DNA of 64,000 bases from Acidobacteriota bacterium (GTDB lineage Bacteria > Acidobacteriota > Terriglobia > UBA7540): NCBI GenBank assembly GCA_021817045.1, contig JAKAWG010000012.1, positions 26,274-90,273 on the forward strand. The letters run 5' to 3'. The translations under genes were made by a program, and so were the position numbers. The notes beneath the pieces are model-generated. The model did no database searches. It had not been told where the DNA came from and was given only the letters and a program-made list of their open reading frames with translations. Below, piece by piece: positions 9,065 to 16,145 of the stretch (the first letter of the stretch is position 1; each line of letters starts with the position of its first letter).

Positions 9065-9784
9065 ATGAAGCGGCTAGTAACTATTTTGGCGACAGCAGTG
9101 CTCGTGTCTCTATTTCCCAGGATGGCCCAGGCGGACAATACAGTGACTTCGGCCCACACTATTCCTTCGGGTACGTTGCTGCCTGGCTCGGAGACGTCGC
9201 GGCGACGTTTACCCCTACCCTAAGTTACAACCTCAAGAAGATCGATATTGCCCTCGGGTATGTTCAGGACTATATTGTCCCGCCGGCCACAGAAAGCGCC
9301 CGAGTCTCACTAGAGACCAGCCCGAGCGGGCTCCCGAGTAGTTCCGTCCTCGAGTCGTGGACGCTGACGAAACTGCCCCTTTCTGCCGGGTCTTATTATA
9401 AGCCGGAACGGCTGAATTCGTCCGGCAGCGTGATGCTAGCAGCCGGAATGCAGTACTTGGCTGGTTGCCCAGGGCGGAGCTACCAACCTGCCTGGCGTTT
9501 ACACCTCGGACGCTTTGGGCCTCAACGGTACGGGCCAGGATCTTGGGGTAGCGTTCTACGGCGTAGAGGGGCCTGCGTGAACTTACGAGCCCAGATACGC
9601 TAAGCCGGCCTTCGACGTGCTCGGCACCCCGATTCGCGGGATGAGGAAGGGAGAAATGGGTGGAAACGGAGTAGATCCTGCGCCGGAGGCTTCGTCGCTA
9701 ATTCTCACAGGCTGCGGCGTGCTACTTATGTTGGTGGCTGACGTTCTGCGCCGCAGGCTAAGGCGGCAATCCAGGCTGACTTAG
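9065..9784 (+). pseudogene. PEP-CTERM / choice-of-anchor exported protein, frameshifted relic
   Basis: An AAGGAG site precedes the ATG at 9065, which starts a clear signal peptide (KRLVTILATAVLVSLFP, cleavage near AQA). The body reads on in another frame (YSDFGPHYSFGYVAAWLGD, IDIALGYV, LESWTLTKLPL), as in choice-of-anchor domain proteins. Near 9457 one extra T shifts the frame back, giving WLVAQGGATNLPGVYTSDAL and DLGVAFYGVEGPA. A TGA near 9578 interrupts before the sequence resumes with FDVLGTP. It ends in a PEP-CTERM-type tail: PEASSLILTGCGVLLMLV followed by an Arg cluster. So at least two frameshifts and one stop are present. The intact product would have been secreted and sorted to the envelope. 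Sequencing error cannot explain three lesions easily. Confidence 0.75.
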
Positions 9785-10069
9785 ACTTTCATGGCCCCTC
9801 TCGTGAGCGGAAGTCGTGGCGTCTCCTGTCGCCTCAAAGTGGGCAGCCAAGCGGAACCGAAGAGTGGTCCCTTCTCGCATCACCGATCCCTTTTCCACCA
9901 CGCCACTCACACAAGTGTGTTTGTAACGGGTCTTTCCTCTGAGGAGTTCATCAACAGTGACGTAGGACGTTTTGCTCTGCTCGAAGCCGGACGTAGCGCC
10001 CCACGGTGCCGCGCCGGCAATCACGGCAATCCCGCTTCCGAAGTTCCGTTGCCTTCTGCGACCGCTCAT
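9758..10069 (-). pseudogene. CcmE-like haem chaperone, truncated
   Basis: The minus frame from 10069 begins MSGRRRQRNFGSG, a hydrophobic stretch follows, and then SKTSYVTVDELLRG, CVSGVVEKGSVMREG and TTLRFRL. These are the conserved steps of CcmE: a membrane anchor, the YVTVDEL motif and the first strands of the OB fold. After LRFRL similarity stops, and the C-terminal half with the haem-binding His of CcmE is missing. The frame runs on into unrelated residues and overlaps the end of the convergent PEP-CTERM relic. It follows the cytochrome genes on the same strand, where a cytochrome c maturation gene makes sense. It is probably a broken remnant, and a working CcmE would have to be elsewhere. 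Confidence 0.5.
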
Positions 10070-10092
10070 AGAACCTCGGTGATCGGATTTGC

Positions 10093-10359
10093 TTAAGCTT
10101 GAATCGTGTCCAGTTCCCCGTCCTCAGACGACGAGCTCGGGCGTCGGATTCTAGGCGGTGCGATCGATTGCGGATGATAACGTAAGAGGGAAACGAGATA
10201 GACAATAATACCGGCCGCGACCAAGGGACAGCCAATCACTAAGAAGACGCTGAAGGCCAGAGGGTGAAGCCAGCTGAATGAGACCAGTTGTACCAGCAAT
10301 CCGAGACCGACCAGCACCCCCGCCCCCTTAAGTCGACACTCGATTGGTTGAGTGCTCAT
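10093..10359 (-). CDS. Small two-helix membrane protein in cytochrome operon
   Basis: An 88-residue protein starts at the ATG at 10359, immediately after the stop of the NapC-like gene, so the two are translationally close. It has two hydrophobic helices (GAGVLVGLGLLVQLVSF and FSVFLVIGCPLVAAGIIVYL) joined by a short loop. The cytoplasmic-looking C-terminal tail is rich in Pro, Arg, Ser and acidic residues. No Cys-His haem motif is present. Position suggests an accessory subunit or assembly factor for the quinol-oxidising membrane cytochrome. No family is recognised. Confidence 0.65.
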   Translation of the reverse strand: MSTQPIECRLKGAGVLVGLGLLVQLVSFSWLHPLAFSVFLVIGCPLVAAGIIVYLVSLLRYHPQSIAPPRIRRPSSSSEDGELDTIQA

Positions 10360-10360
10360 T

Positions 10361-11005
10361 CTATTTGCCTCGCTTCCAGAAAGTGACGTCCTTCAAATCC
10401 TCAATGGCGTGGATGGTATCGTGACAATTGGCCGCCATGCAGGACACTTGATTGGACATGATCTTGGCCATCTCGCCAGCAGGCTTGTTGTGTTTATCAA
10501 CCTGAAGAAAGTCACGCGCGCCCCCGTGGCAGTAAAGACATTCGCGATTGTCATAGGGCGTGTAAAGCTTGATCTTGGCGGGAGGGGGGATCGTGCCCAA
10601 ATATTCAACGTACATGTGACGCAGCCCTTCGATTTTGGACTTCAGTGGACCGAAGAACGTATAAGTGGTATGGCAAGTATAGCAGGCATGGTCGGCCGGA
10701 ATAAGATGATTTTGGAAGTGAACCGCGGGGAAGACGCTCGGGTCGTCTATATAAAGGCTTTTGCCCCAGTCGCTCATGGCGTGGCAGGAAAGGCAGAAGC
10801 GCGTGGATTCAGCGCGCGTCATTTGTTCTCTAAACCCGAGCCACACTGCCAATACCGGCAAGATGAACAAGCCCACGAAGGCAAACATCTTGCCTCTACG
10901 GTCCCGCGTCAAACCCGCCCGAAAGCCGACGAATAAGGCGAGCACGAGACTTAAGGCCATGATGCCAATAACAAGCCACAGCCCCGGTCCTGTTTCTGGC
11001 CCCAT
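10361..11005 (-). CDS. NapC/NirT-type membrane multihaem cytochrome c (quinol dehydrogenase)
   Basis: The 214-residue protein opens with two hydrophobic helices (GLWLVIGIMALSLVLALF and FAFVGLFILPVLAVWLGF) and then has a periplasmic domain. Three standard haem motifs are visible (CLSCH, CYTCH, CLYCH). A fourth Cys pair is spaced CMAANCH, that is CX4CH instead of CXXCH. NapC/NirT/CymA-type proteins take electrons from menaquinol or ubiquinol and pass them to periplasmic cytochromes. Here the neighbours are a monohaem cytochrome, an MtrB-like barrel and a decahaem cytochrome, so the likely role is feeding that conduit. The second N-terminal helix is extra compared with single-helix NapC. Apart from the CX4CH site the fold assignment is good. 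Confidence 0.82.
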   Translation of the reverse strand: MGPETGPGLWLVIGIMALSLVLALFVGFRAGLTRDRRGKMFAFVGLFILPVLAVWLGFREQMTRAESTRFCLSCHAMSDWGKSLYIDDPSVFPAVHFQNHLIPADHACYTCHTTYTFFGPLKSKIEGLRHMYVEYLGTIPPPAKIKLYTPYDNRECLYCHGGARDFLQVDKHNKPAGEMAKIMSNQVSCMAANCHDTIHAIEDLKDVTFWKRGK

Positions 11006-11094
11006 AGCAATCCCTTTCCCCGGCAGACACGCTTAGATCCGGTCCGGCTGGCGATTACGGCCTAGCCGCCTCCGGCCAGCCACGGCCATTCTTC

Positions 11095-11478
11095 CTACTT
11101 TTTCGCCAGGACGCAGTGGCAAAGCGAGCGGTAAAACTCGACCACCGCATCGATTTGCGGAGGCTTCAGTTCATCGCTGAAGGAGTCCATGTACGCGCCT
11201 TTACCCTTTTCGACGATCGAGACCATTTGCGGCACTGAGTATTTTTTGATCATCTTGCTCAGGGGCTTTACCTTATCCTTTCTGCCCTTGAGCGTATGAC
11301 CCTCGCCGTCGCTGCCGTGGCACACGGCGCACTTGTGCTGGTAGATCATTTGCGCTACGCCGCTCGAAACGGCCTGCCCGCCTGCCATGGGCCGCGCCAG
11401 GAAAAACACCGTAACCGCCGCAGCCGCGACCAGCATTAAGCCGAACCCCGTCACCGTAATTCCCTTGGTTACGTGCAC
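11095..11478 (-). CDS. Monohaem class I cytochrome c
   Basis: The start is GTG at 11478, with GAGGAG about six bases upstream. The 127-residue product has an N-terminal signal/anchor helix (FGLMLVAAAAVTVFFLA), one haem site CAVCHGSDGEGH and a later YMDSFSDEL, where the Met is the probable axial ligand. It closes with the C-terminal helix PPQIDAVVEFYRSL typical of small c-type cytochromes. It should act in the periplasm as an electron shuttle. Lying between the NapC-like and MtrB-like genes on the same strand, it probably connects quinol oxidation to the decahaem protein. A Cys-His pair near the extreme C-terminus (LCHC) is not a normal haem motif. Confidence 0.85.
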   Translation of the reverse strand: MHVTKGITVTGFGLMLVAAAAVTVFFLARPMAGGQAVSSGVAQMIYQHKCAVCHGSDGEGHTLKGRKDKVKPLSKMIKKYSVPQMVSIVEKGKGAYMDSFSDELKPPQIDAVVEFYRSLCHCVLAKK

Positions 11479-11538
11479 AATTTGCTCCTCTCTGACAAAA
11501 GATTTCTGTTCCCCCGCCCGAATAAACCAATTAACCCG

Positions 11539-13599
11539 CTAGAAGTCACGTGTCCACCGGATCATGAGGATTTCAGCTCCGAAATTATTTACCGGCACGA
11601 CCTGCTCGAGAAAATAGCTGCGCTGCAAGTCAACTGAGAGCCGCCCCGCCTTCGGAAAATCGTAAAACACTGTGGCCGTGGCGTAAGGCCAAGTCTCGGG
11701 TCCATAAGACGGAGGGCGGTTGTTGCTGATTTCGCCCACGCCTGTCGACCTGTCATAGTTGCCGCTGAAACGAAGGCCGAAATGGTAACCCGGATTAAGC
11801 TGAAACCCTGCTTGCCAAACGTGATCGATCTCCTGATCTCGCAGAAACTGCGTGGGGCCGGTGGAGAACACGATATTGCCCTCGGCCAAAATGCTGTCAT
11901 AACTGAAACCGCCGAAAAGTTGAAAGCGGTCTCCGAGGGCGTAGTTCAGCAGGGTCGAATTGCCCCGGACGCGATCCTGATAGGCCGTTGCCAACAACTG
12001 GCTGCTGGACAGGTCAACATCGTCATCAAGACTCAGACTTTTTGCAATCTTGAAGCCCGCTTTTAGGTGCCCTTCTGTCTCGGTATGCGGAGTGATCGCC
12101 GTGTAGGAAGCCCCAATATCAAACGTGCGGATGTCGCCGCGCAGGGTGAATCGCTTCGCGGGTTGCCAGTAAGCACTGAGCGCGGGCTCGACCGTGTTCC
12201 AGCGCAGCGTCTGAGCCGGGTCCGCGACCCCGTTTGCCAGAGCCTCGACGTTCGAGTTATCCCAGGTTAAGCCTGGACTGATGAGCAGCGAAGGGATGGG
12301 CGTAAAGATCATGTCGAAATTTAGATCACTCAGTCCCGTCCGCCACATCGTCGTCGCTGAGCCGTTCGAGGCGAGCAGCGCGCCATTCAATACGCCGGCG
12401 AAAACGCCCAGCGTATCCTCGGTGGAGCGATTGTAACGATAGTCAGCATCAACGACCCACCATTTCTCGATATGGTAGGTGAGCCCTTGGTCGAAAACGT
12501 TATCCGGCTCCTTCACAGTCGCCCGCACTTGCTGCGAAAGCGTATAAGGCGTAAAGCTTGTCCCAGCCCGGCTGGTAGGCATGATGCCGTCAATGGTCTC
12601 GTTCATGTTCGCCGGCCCACTATAGCGGTAATAGATATAGTTTCCGCGTAACTCGAGCTTGCGCAGCGGCCTGCCGGTGTACGAAAAATTGCTGAATGGC
12701 GATGTCAGGTTTCGGTTGGTGATCATGGAGAAAAGGTTGACGGGCGTATTGGCTGTATAGGGGTTGCTGATCTCAAAGCTGTATTCCGGCGACGACGTGT
12801 TGTTGAACGTCATGGTATTGGATTCGGTCTGATAGCCGAGCACGAAATGGAAGTTCCAGGAATGTAAGGTGTAATCGATTCCGCCCGTGAAGCGGTTCGC
12901 ATCGTCATTTTCCGGCGCATAAAGAACATACGGACTTCCCTCGGCGAAGAAGCCGAAGGTGGGAAATGGCGCATCCAAATAGTCCGTGGTCATGGGAGAA
13001 AACGTCGTCCCACTGTTAGTTGTGTGGTAATAGTCGAACCGGAAGCGCAGGTTATCCGTCGCGTGAAGCAGAAAATCAAACGAGCCAAATTTCCGCACCG
13101 TAGAATACGCGTGCTGGCTGGTCAGCCCGGGCACGCCGCCCGGTAGGATCACGTTCTGATCGGGAGCGTAGTCAAAATAACTCTGCGACCACTGTGCTGT
13201 GAGGTTATAGAGATTGTACTTCGAAGCCGTCAACTGGGCGGTCGGGTATGGATCGCCGCCCAGGCCGCTCATGGTTAGCGAAAAATTATCGATGAACGGG
13301 TTGGGCGTTTTCGCCTGACCGAACATGTTGAAGTCAGTGAGGCGGGGTCCGGATTGAAGGTTGAGCAATTCAAGATACATCGGCTGGTAGCCAGTGACGT
13401 CAGTGAAGCGATAGCCAAAAGAGGCCGACCCTTGTGTTAGAAAGGGCCAGAAGGACGGCGCCTGCTGCGAAGCGGACTCCTGCGGCGGATCCGCACTCCC
13501 GACCGTGAGCGCACTTTGCCCTTGGGCGAGCAGCCCGGCAGGCCCTAGGAGACAGCCTGCCAGCACGATCAGAATCGAGCGAGGCGCATGGGCTTTCAT
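11539..13599 (-). CDS. MtrB/PioB-type outer-membrane beta-barrel of a porin-cytochrome complex
   Basis: The ATG at 13599 has AAGGAG about six bases upstream and starts a signal peptide (ILIVLAGCLLGPAGLLAQG). The mature 660-residue chain is almost entirely alternating amphipathic strands with aromatic girdles: FGYRFTDVTGYQPMYLELL, LRFRFDYYHTTNSG, LELRGNYIYYRYSG, FTLRGDIRTFDIGA. It ends in an outer-membrane-type strand, EILMIRWTRDF, with a terminal Phe. This matches the MtrB/PioB decahaem-associated barrel family in size and context. MtrB sheathes a decahaem cytochrome so electrons can cross the outer membrane. The decahaem gene ends just upstream, about 12 bp from this start. No Cys remains in the mature protein, so the N-terminal CXXC seen in some MtrB is absent. 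Confidence 0.78.
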   Translation of the reverse strand: MKAHAPRSILIVLAGCLLGPAGLLAQGQSALTVGSADPPQESASQQAPSFWPFLTQGSASFGYRFTDVTGYQPMYLELLNLQSGPRLTDFNMFGQAKTPNPFIDNFSLTMSGLGGDPYPTAQLTASKYNLYNLTAQWSQSYFDYAPDQNVILPGGVPGLTSQHAYSTVRKFGSFDFLLHATDNLRFRFDYYHTTNSGTTFSPMTTDYLDAPFPTFGFFAEGSPYVLYAPENDDANRFTGGIDYTLHSWNFHFVLGYQTESNTMTFNNTSSPEYSFEISNPYTANTPVNLFSMITNRNLTSPFSNFSYTGRPLRKLELRGNYIYYRYSGPANMNETIDGIMPTSRAGTSFTPYTLSQQVRATVKEPDNVFDQGLTYHIEKWWVVDADYRYNRSTEDTLGVFAGVLNGALLASNGSATTMWRTGLSDLNFDMIFTPIPSLLISPGLTWDNSNVEALANGVADPAQTLRWNTVEPALSAYWQPAKRFTLRGDIRTFDIGASYTAITPHTETEGHLKAGFKIAKSLSLDDDVDLSSSQLLATAYQDRVRGNSTLLNYALGDRFQLFGGFSYDSILAEGNIVFSTGPTQFLRDQEIDHVWQAGFQLNPGYHFGLRFSGNYDRSTGVGEISNNRPPSYGPETWPYATATVFYDFPKAGRLSVDLQRSYFLEQVVPVNNFGAEILMIRWTRDF

Positions 13600-13610
13600 C
13601 ACAGTCTCCT

Positions 13611-14765
13611 TCAAGGGGTGGTGAATATGGGGTTGGAGTTGGAGCCGTGAATGGCGATGTGACATCGCGTGCAGTCGCCCGCCTCCTCAAACGACAATCC
13701 AGTAGGCCCGTGCGGCACGACTGCCTGGCCATGGAATCCCGTATGGCATTGCAGACAGACAAACCGTGTCTCTCTCCGCACAAGCATGAAATGGTTCGGG
13801 CTTCCGTGGGGAGTGTGGCAGCCCATACAGCCAATGATTTTCACGGCCGGGTGTTCATAAACAAATGGACCGCCCACCTCGATGTGGCACTTCACGCACG
13901 CTTGAAAATCCGGTTCATTCAATTGATGGAATGCCGTCAGGGTGCCATGCGGCGCGTGGCAGGACGTGCATTTCATCAGCCCTTCCGGAACCGGCATGTG
14001 GAAGGGCAAGGCGTACTGCGCTTCAACGTCGCTGTGGCACTTGTAGCAGAGGTCCGGCTCCGGCTCGAGGAGCTGCCCGTCATGAAGCCACGCTTCCTGA
14101 ACGGTCAACCGCGGAACGGAAAAAAATTGCTCCTGCGCTGCTTGGGCAATTTTCGCTTTGGCGTAAACCAGCGCTTCGACCAGGTGCGCGGCGTGGCAGT
14201 CCAGGCACGAGACGCCCCGCAACGCGTGGACGGCCTCATTGAAGAACTGCTGGTGGGCGCTCGTGATGTGGCAGACGAGACAGTGCTCCGAATTTTCGGT
14301 AGGAGTCCCGTGGAAACCGAAAATCAGCTTACCCGCTGCTTTTTCTTTAGCGACATTAGACCCGGCCGCCTCTTCCGCCACCGTGTGCGCCTTGTCCGGC
14401 CCATGGCAAGCAGCGCAACTATCAATAGGGTGAACGGGCGAACCGTGGAAAAAAATTGCCATGGCGCCTTTGGGTAACTGAATCGAGGCGTGGGGCGTCA
14501 TCTCAAACTCGAGCGTCTCCGGCCGGTGACAGTGCTCACACTCGTGGATGCTTTTAACGTAATCGCTGGGTTTGCCGGTAAGTACGAAGTGCGGCGCAAT
14601 CGACGGGGGCTTGTGAGGTGCGGGCCGCTTTTGACCCCACGCTACTTGCGCCGTCCACGCGATGGCCAAAATCAGCAGCAGCTTCCGAAAGCCTTGCCCG
14701 CCGCACTGCCTTTCATGTTGGAACGGTTCGATGCTGGCCAGCAACATCTTTATAATATAAAACAT
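13611..14765 (-). CDS. DmsE/MtrA-type decahaem cytochrome c
   Basis: The 384-residue exported protein carries ten CXXCH motifs: CEHCH, CAACH, CLVCH, CLDCH, CYKCH, CTSCH, CVKCH, CMGCH, CLQCH and CTRCH. Spacing phrases such as CTSCHAPHGT and CMGCHTPHGSPNHF are typical of the DmsE/MtrA decahaem family. The signal peptide is FRKLLLILAIAWTAQVAWG. Two starts compete: 14765, and an in-frame ATG at 14747 lying two bases after the stop of a short upstream frame. In known systems this protein is threaded through the MtrB barrel, whose gene follows directly. It is the first recognisable gene of a five- or six-gene minus-strand operon. The electron acceptor is unknown. A respiratory role in metal, sulfoxide or extracellular acceptor reduction is inference. 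Confidence 0.85.
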   Translation of the reverse strand: MFYIIKMLLASIEPFQHERQCGGQGFRKLLLILAIAWTAQVAWGQKRPAPHKPPSIAPHFVLTGKPSDYVKSIHECEHCHRPETLEFEMTPHASIQLPKGAMAIFFHGSPVHPIDSCAACHGPDKAHTVAEEAAGSNVAKEKAAGKLIFGFHGTPTENSEHCLVCHITSAHQQFFNEAVHALRGVSCLDCHAAHLVEALVYAKAKIAQAAQEQFFSVPRLTVQEAWLHDGQLLEPEPDLCYKCHSDVEAQYALPFHMPVPEGLMKCTSCHAPHGTLTAFHQLNEPDFQACVKCHIEVGGPFVYEHPAVKIIGCMGCHTPHGSPNHFMLVRRETRFVCLQCHTGFHGQAVVPHGPTGLSFEEAGDCTRCHIAIHGSNSNPIFTTP

Positions 14766-14917
14766 ACACCATCAGTAAACGCCATCTCTGAGCTAAATGC
14801 GTGATACCCGGCCGTCCACACGCTGGCCAGGACCAGCGGCAACAGTTTCCGCGCGCCCCGGCGGTCCCGCCCGCGACGCGCGTGGTCCTTTTCGACGCTC
14901 TGAGAAGAAAAGTTCAT
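14750..14917 (-). CDS. Short signal-peptide-like leader ORF upstream of decahaem cytochrome
   Basis: A 55-codon frame runs from the ATG at 14917 to the TAA at 14752-14750 and ends two bases before the alternative cytochrome ATG at 14747. Its product has a basic stretch and a hydrophobic core (RKLLPLVLASVWTAGYHAF). That core resembles the signal peptide of the cytochrome itself (RKLLLILAIAWTAQVAWG), also at DNA level around CGGAAACTGTTG. It could be a translationally coupled leader or the relic of a duplicated 5' end. The ribosome site is weak. Confidence 0.35.
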   Translation of the reverse strand: MNFSSQSVEKDHARRGRDRRGARKLLPLVLASVWTAGYHAFSSEMAFTDGVCFIL

Positions 14918-14984
14918 GACTTACCGTTCCAACTGATCGGCAAATACGAATGAGTCAATCTACCGTGGCGCGCGCGCGCGTTTC

Positions 14985-15000
14985 TGTGACGTGCGTCACA
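14985..15000. promoter_or_regulatory. CRP/FNR-family-like operator upstream of cytochrome operon
   Basis: TGTGACGTGCGTCACA is TGTGA-N6-TCACA with seven-base perfect inverted arms, the consensus core recognised by CRP-type regulators in other bacteria. It lies 68 bp before the short leader ORF and about 220 bp before the cytochrome start. The symmetrical CACACGTGTG overlaps its right side (14998-15007), and an alternating GC run (about 14968-14980) flanks its left. No regulator gene is nearby. Confidence 0.5.
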
Positions 15001-15297
15001 CGTGTGTGATTGGCGGTGGGGGGAGTAAACGTATACCAACCGGAAATGGTCAGGGTGCCAAGGGGAAAATCCAAGGTTCACCACACGCTATGGTTAAGCT
15101 CGCACAAAGCACCAAGTGCGCAACAGGGCTTCGGTTAAGCCATTTAATTTCTTGGAGTTTTAACCATTTTGAGATCCACAAAAATTGGGTCGTTTAGGCC
15201 TTGATTTCTGGAGGCGATGGAAAGGCGATAACCCGTTTAACCACAATGCGTTACGGGAATCTCACTTGTGCGCTTGGTACCTGTCCAGGAACTTGGC

Positions 15298-15397
15298 TCT
15301 AAGTCTTTTGAATTCCGCAGGCCGTCTCGGCGCACTTCTGCCAGGTTTCTGGTTCACGTAAGCAGCCCGAAAGGATGGCCGGCTGCATTGTGCAAAT
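15298..15397. repeat. ~100-bp dispersed repeat, copy 2
   Basis: This is the partner of 8668-8767, same orientation, ungapped alignment with about 17 differences. The core CGCACTTCTGCCAGG and the following hairpin are identical. The stem near AGCC...GGCT is kept although several bases between the arms differ. It lies just beyond the 3' end of the 15417 gene. The rest of 15001-15297 shows nothing recognisable. Confidence 0.6.
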
Positions 15398-15416
15398 TCA
15401 AGGAAAAGAATGAACC

Positions 15417-16136
15417 TTAGCAAAGATAGAACAAGCTCAGCCGCGGCAAATCGTAATGCTCGAATAAACGCTTCTTCAAGAACTGCCTTTCGAGGGACTC
15501 GATTTGTGTCGCGTTCATGGTGCGGCGGAACGGCGTCATGCCGCGCTCTGCTTCCTCGCGCAAGCGGACGAGCAGGTCGACCGGAGAGCCGCGCGTGAGT
15601 GAGGCGGTTAGCTTATCTTCAATCGCCGTGAGCGACCGCTCGAGTCGTTGAAGGTCGTGCCTGAGCGTGGCGGTGCCTGGCGCGGCAAGCTTTTTCAATT
15701 CAGACGCTGCTTCCTCGAAGTCGAGGGCCAATCCCGCCCCCTCATTCACCTGCAAGCGCGCCGCCGCCCTTTCAAGCGACGCAGCACCGCGCTCAAAGAA
15801 GGCGAGAATTTCCTTCTCTTCGAAGGGCGGTGCGGCATCGTGTCTCCGGCCGGACGCGGCTCCGGATTCAACCGCAGCTTGGTTTGCCTGGGCGGCCGCA
15901 ACCATCACTTCCTGCGTGCAGTATCCGATGCTGTTGATCTTACGGAAGCGGTGCGGCCGCCGGGCAAACTTTTCAAACGAGCGCTGGATGCCTGCGCACA
16001 CCGCTTCGAGCGGAATGCCCGCCTCCTGCCACGATTCGACAAGCGCCCAATCGAGCGTCGACAGAAGGACAGGCGTGCCTCGGGCGCGCTGGTAACACTC
16101 TTCAATTTCGGTGAAGTAGTTGTAATAGTTCTCCAA
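15417..16136 (-). CDS. Conserved-looking hypothetical protein next to coaX
   Basis: The start is a TTG at 16136, nine bases after the coaX stop, with GAGGG overlapping that stop as ribosome site. The 239-residue product is helical and soluble. It has an N-terminal part MENYYNYFTEIEECYQRARG followed by LSTLDWALVESWQEAGIPLE, which reads like a small helical or winged-helix domain. A charged helical middle with an Ala-rich linker follows, and the C-terminus is basic. There is no signal peptide, membrane segment or known catalytic motif. Its close coupling to coaX and birA suggests co-expression with cofactor-related genes, but no function can be named. The start of the 100-bp repeat lies just after its stop. 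Confidence 0.65.
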   Translation of the reverse strand: MENYYNYFTEIEECYQRARGTPVLLSTLDWALVESWQEAGIPLEAVCAGIQRSFEKFARRPHRFRKINSIGYCTQEVMVAAAQANQAAVESGAASGRRHDAAPPFEEKEILAFFERGAASLERAAARLQVNEGAGLALDFEEAASELKKLAAPGTATLRHDLQRLERSLTAIEDKLTASLTRGSPVDLLVRLREEAERGMTPFRRTMNATQIESLERQFLKKRLFEHYDLPRLSLFYLC

Positions 16137-16145
16137 CTTTTGCCC

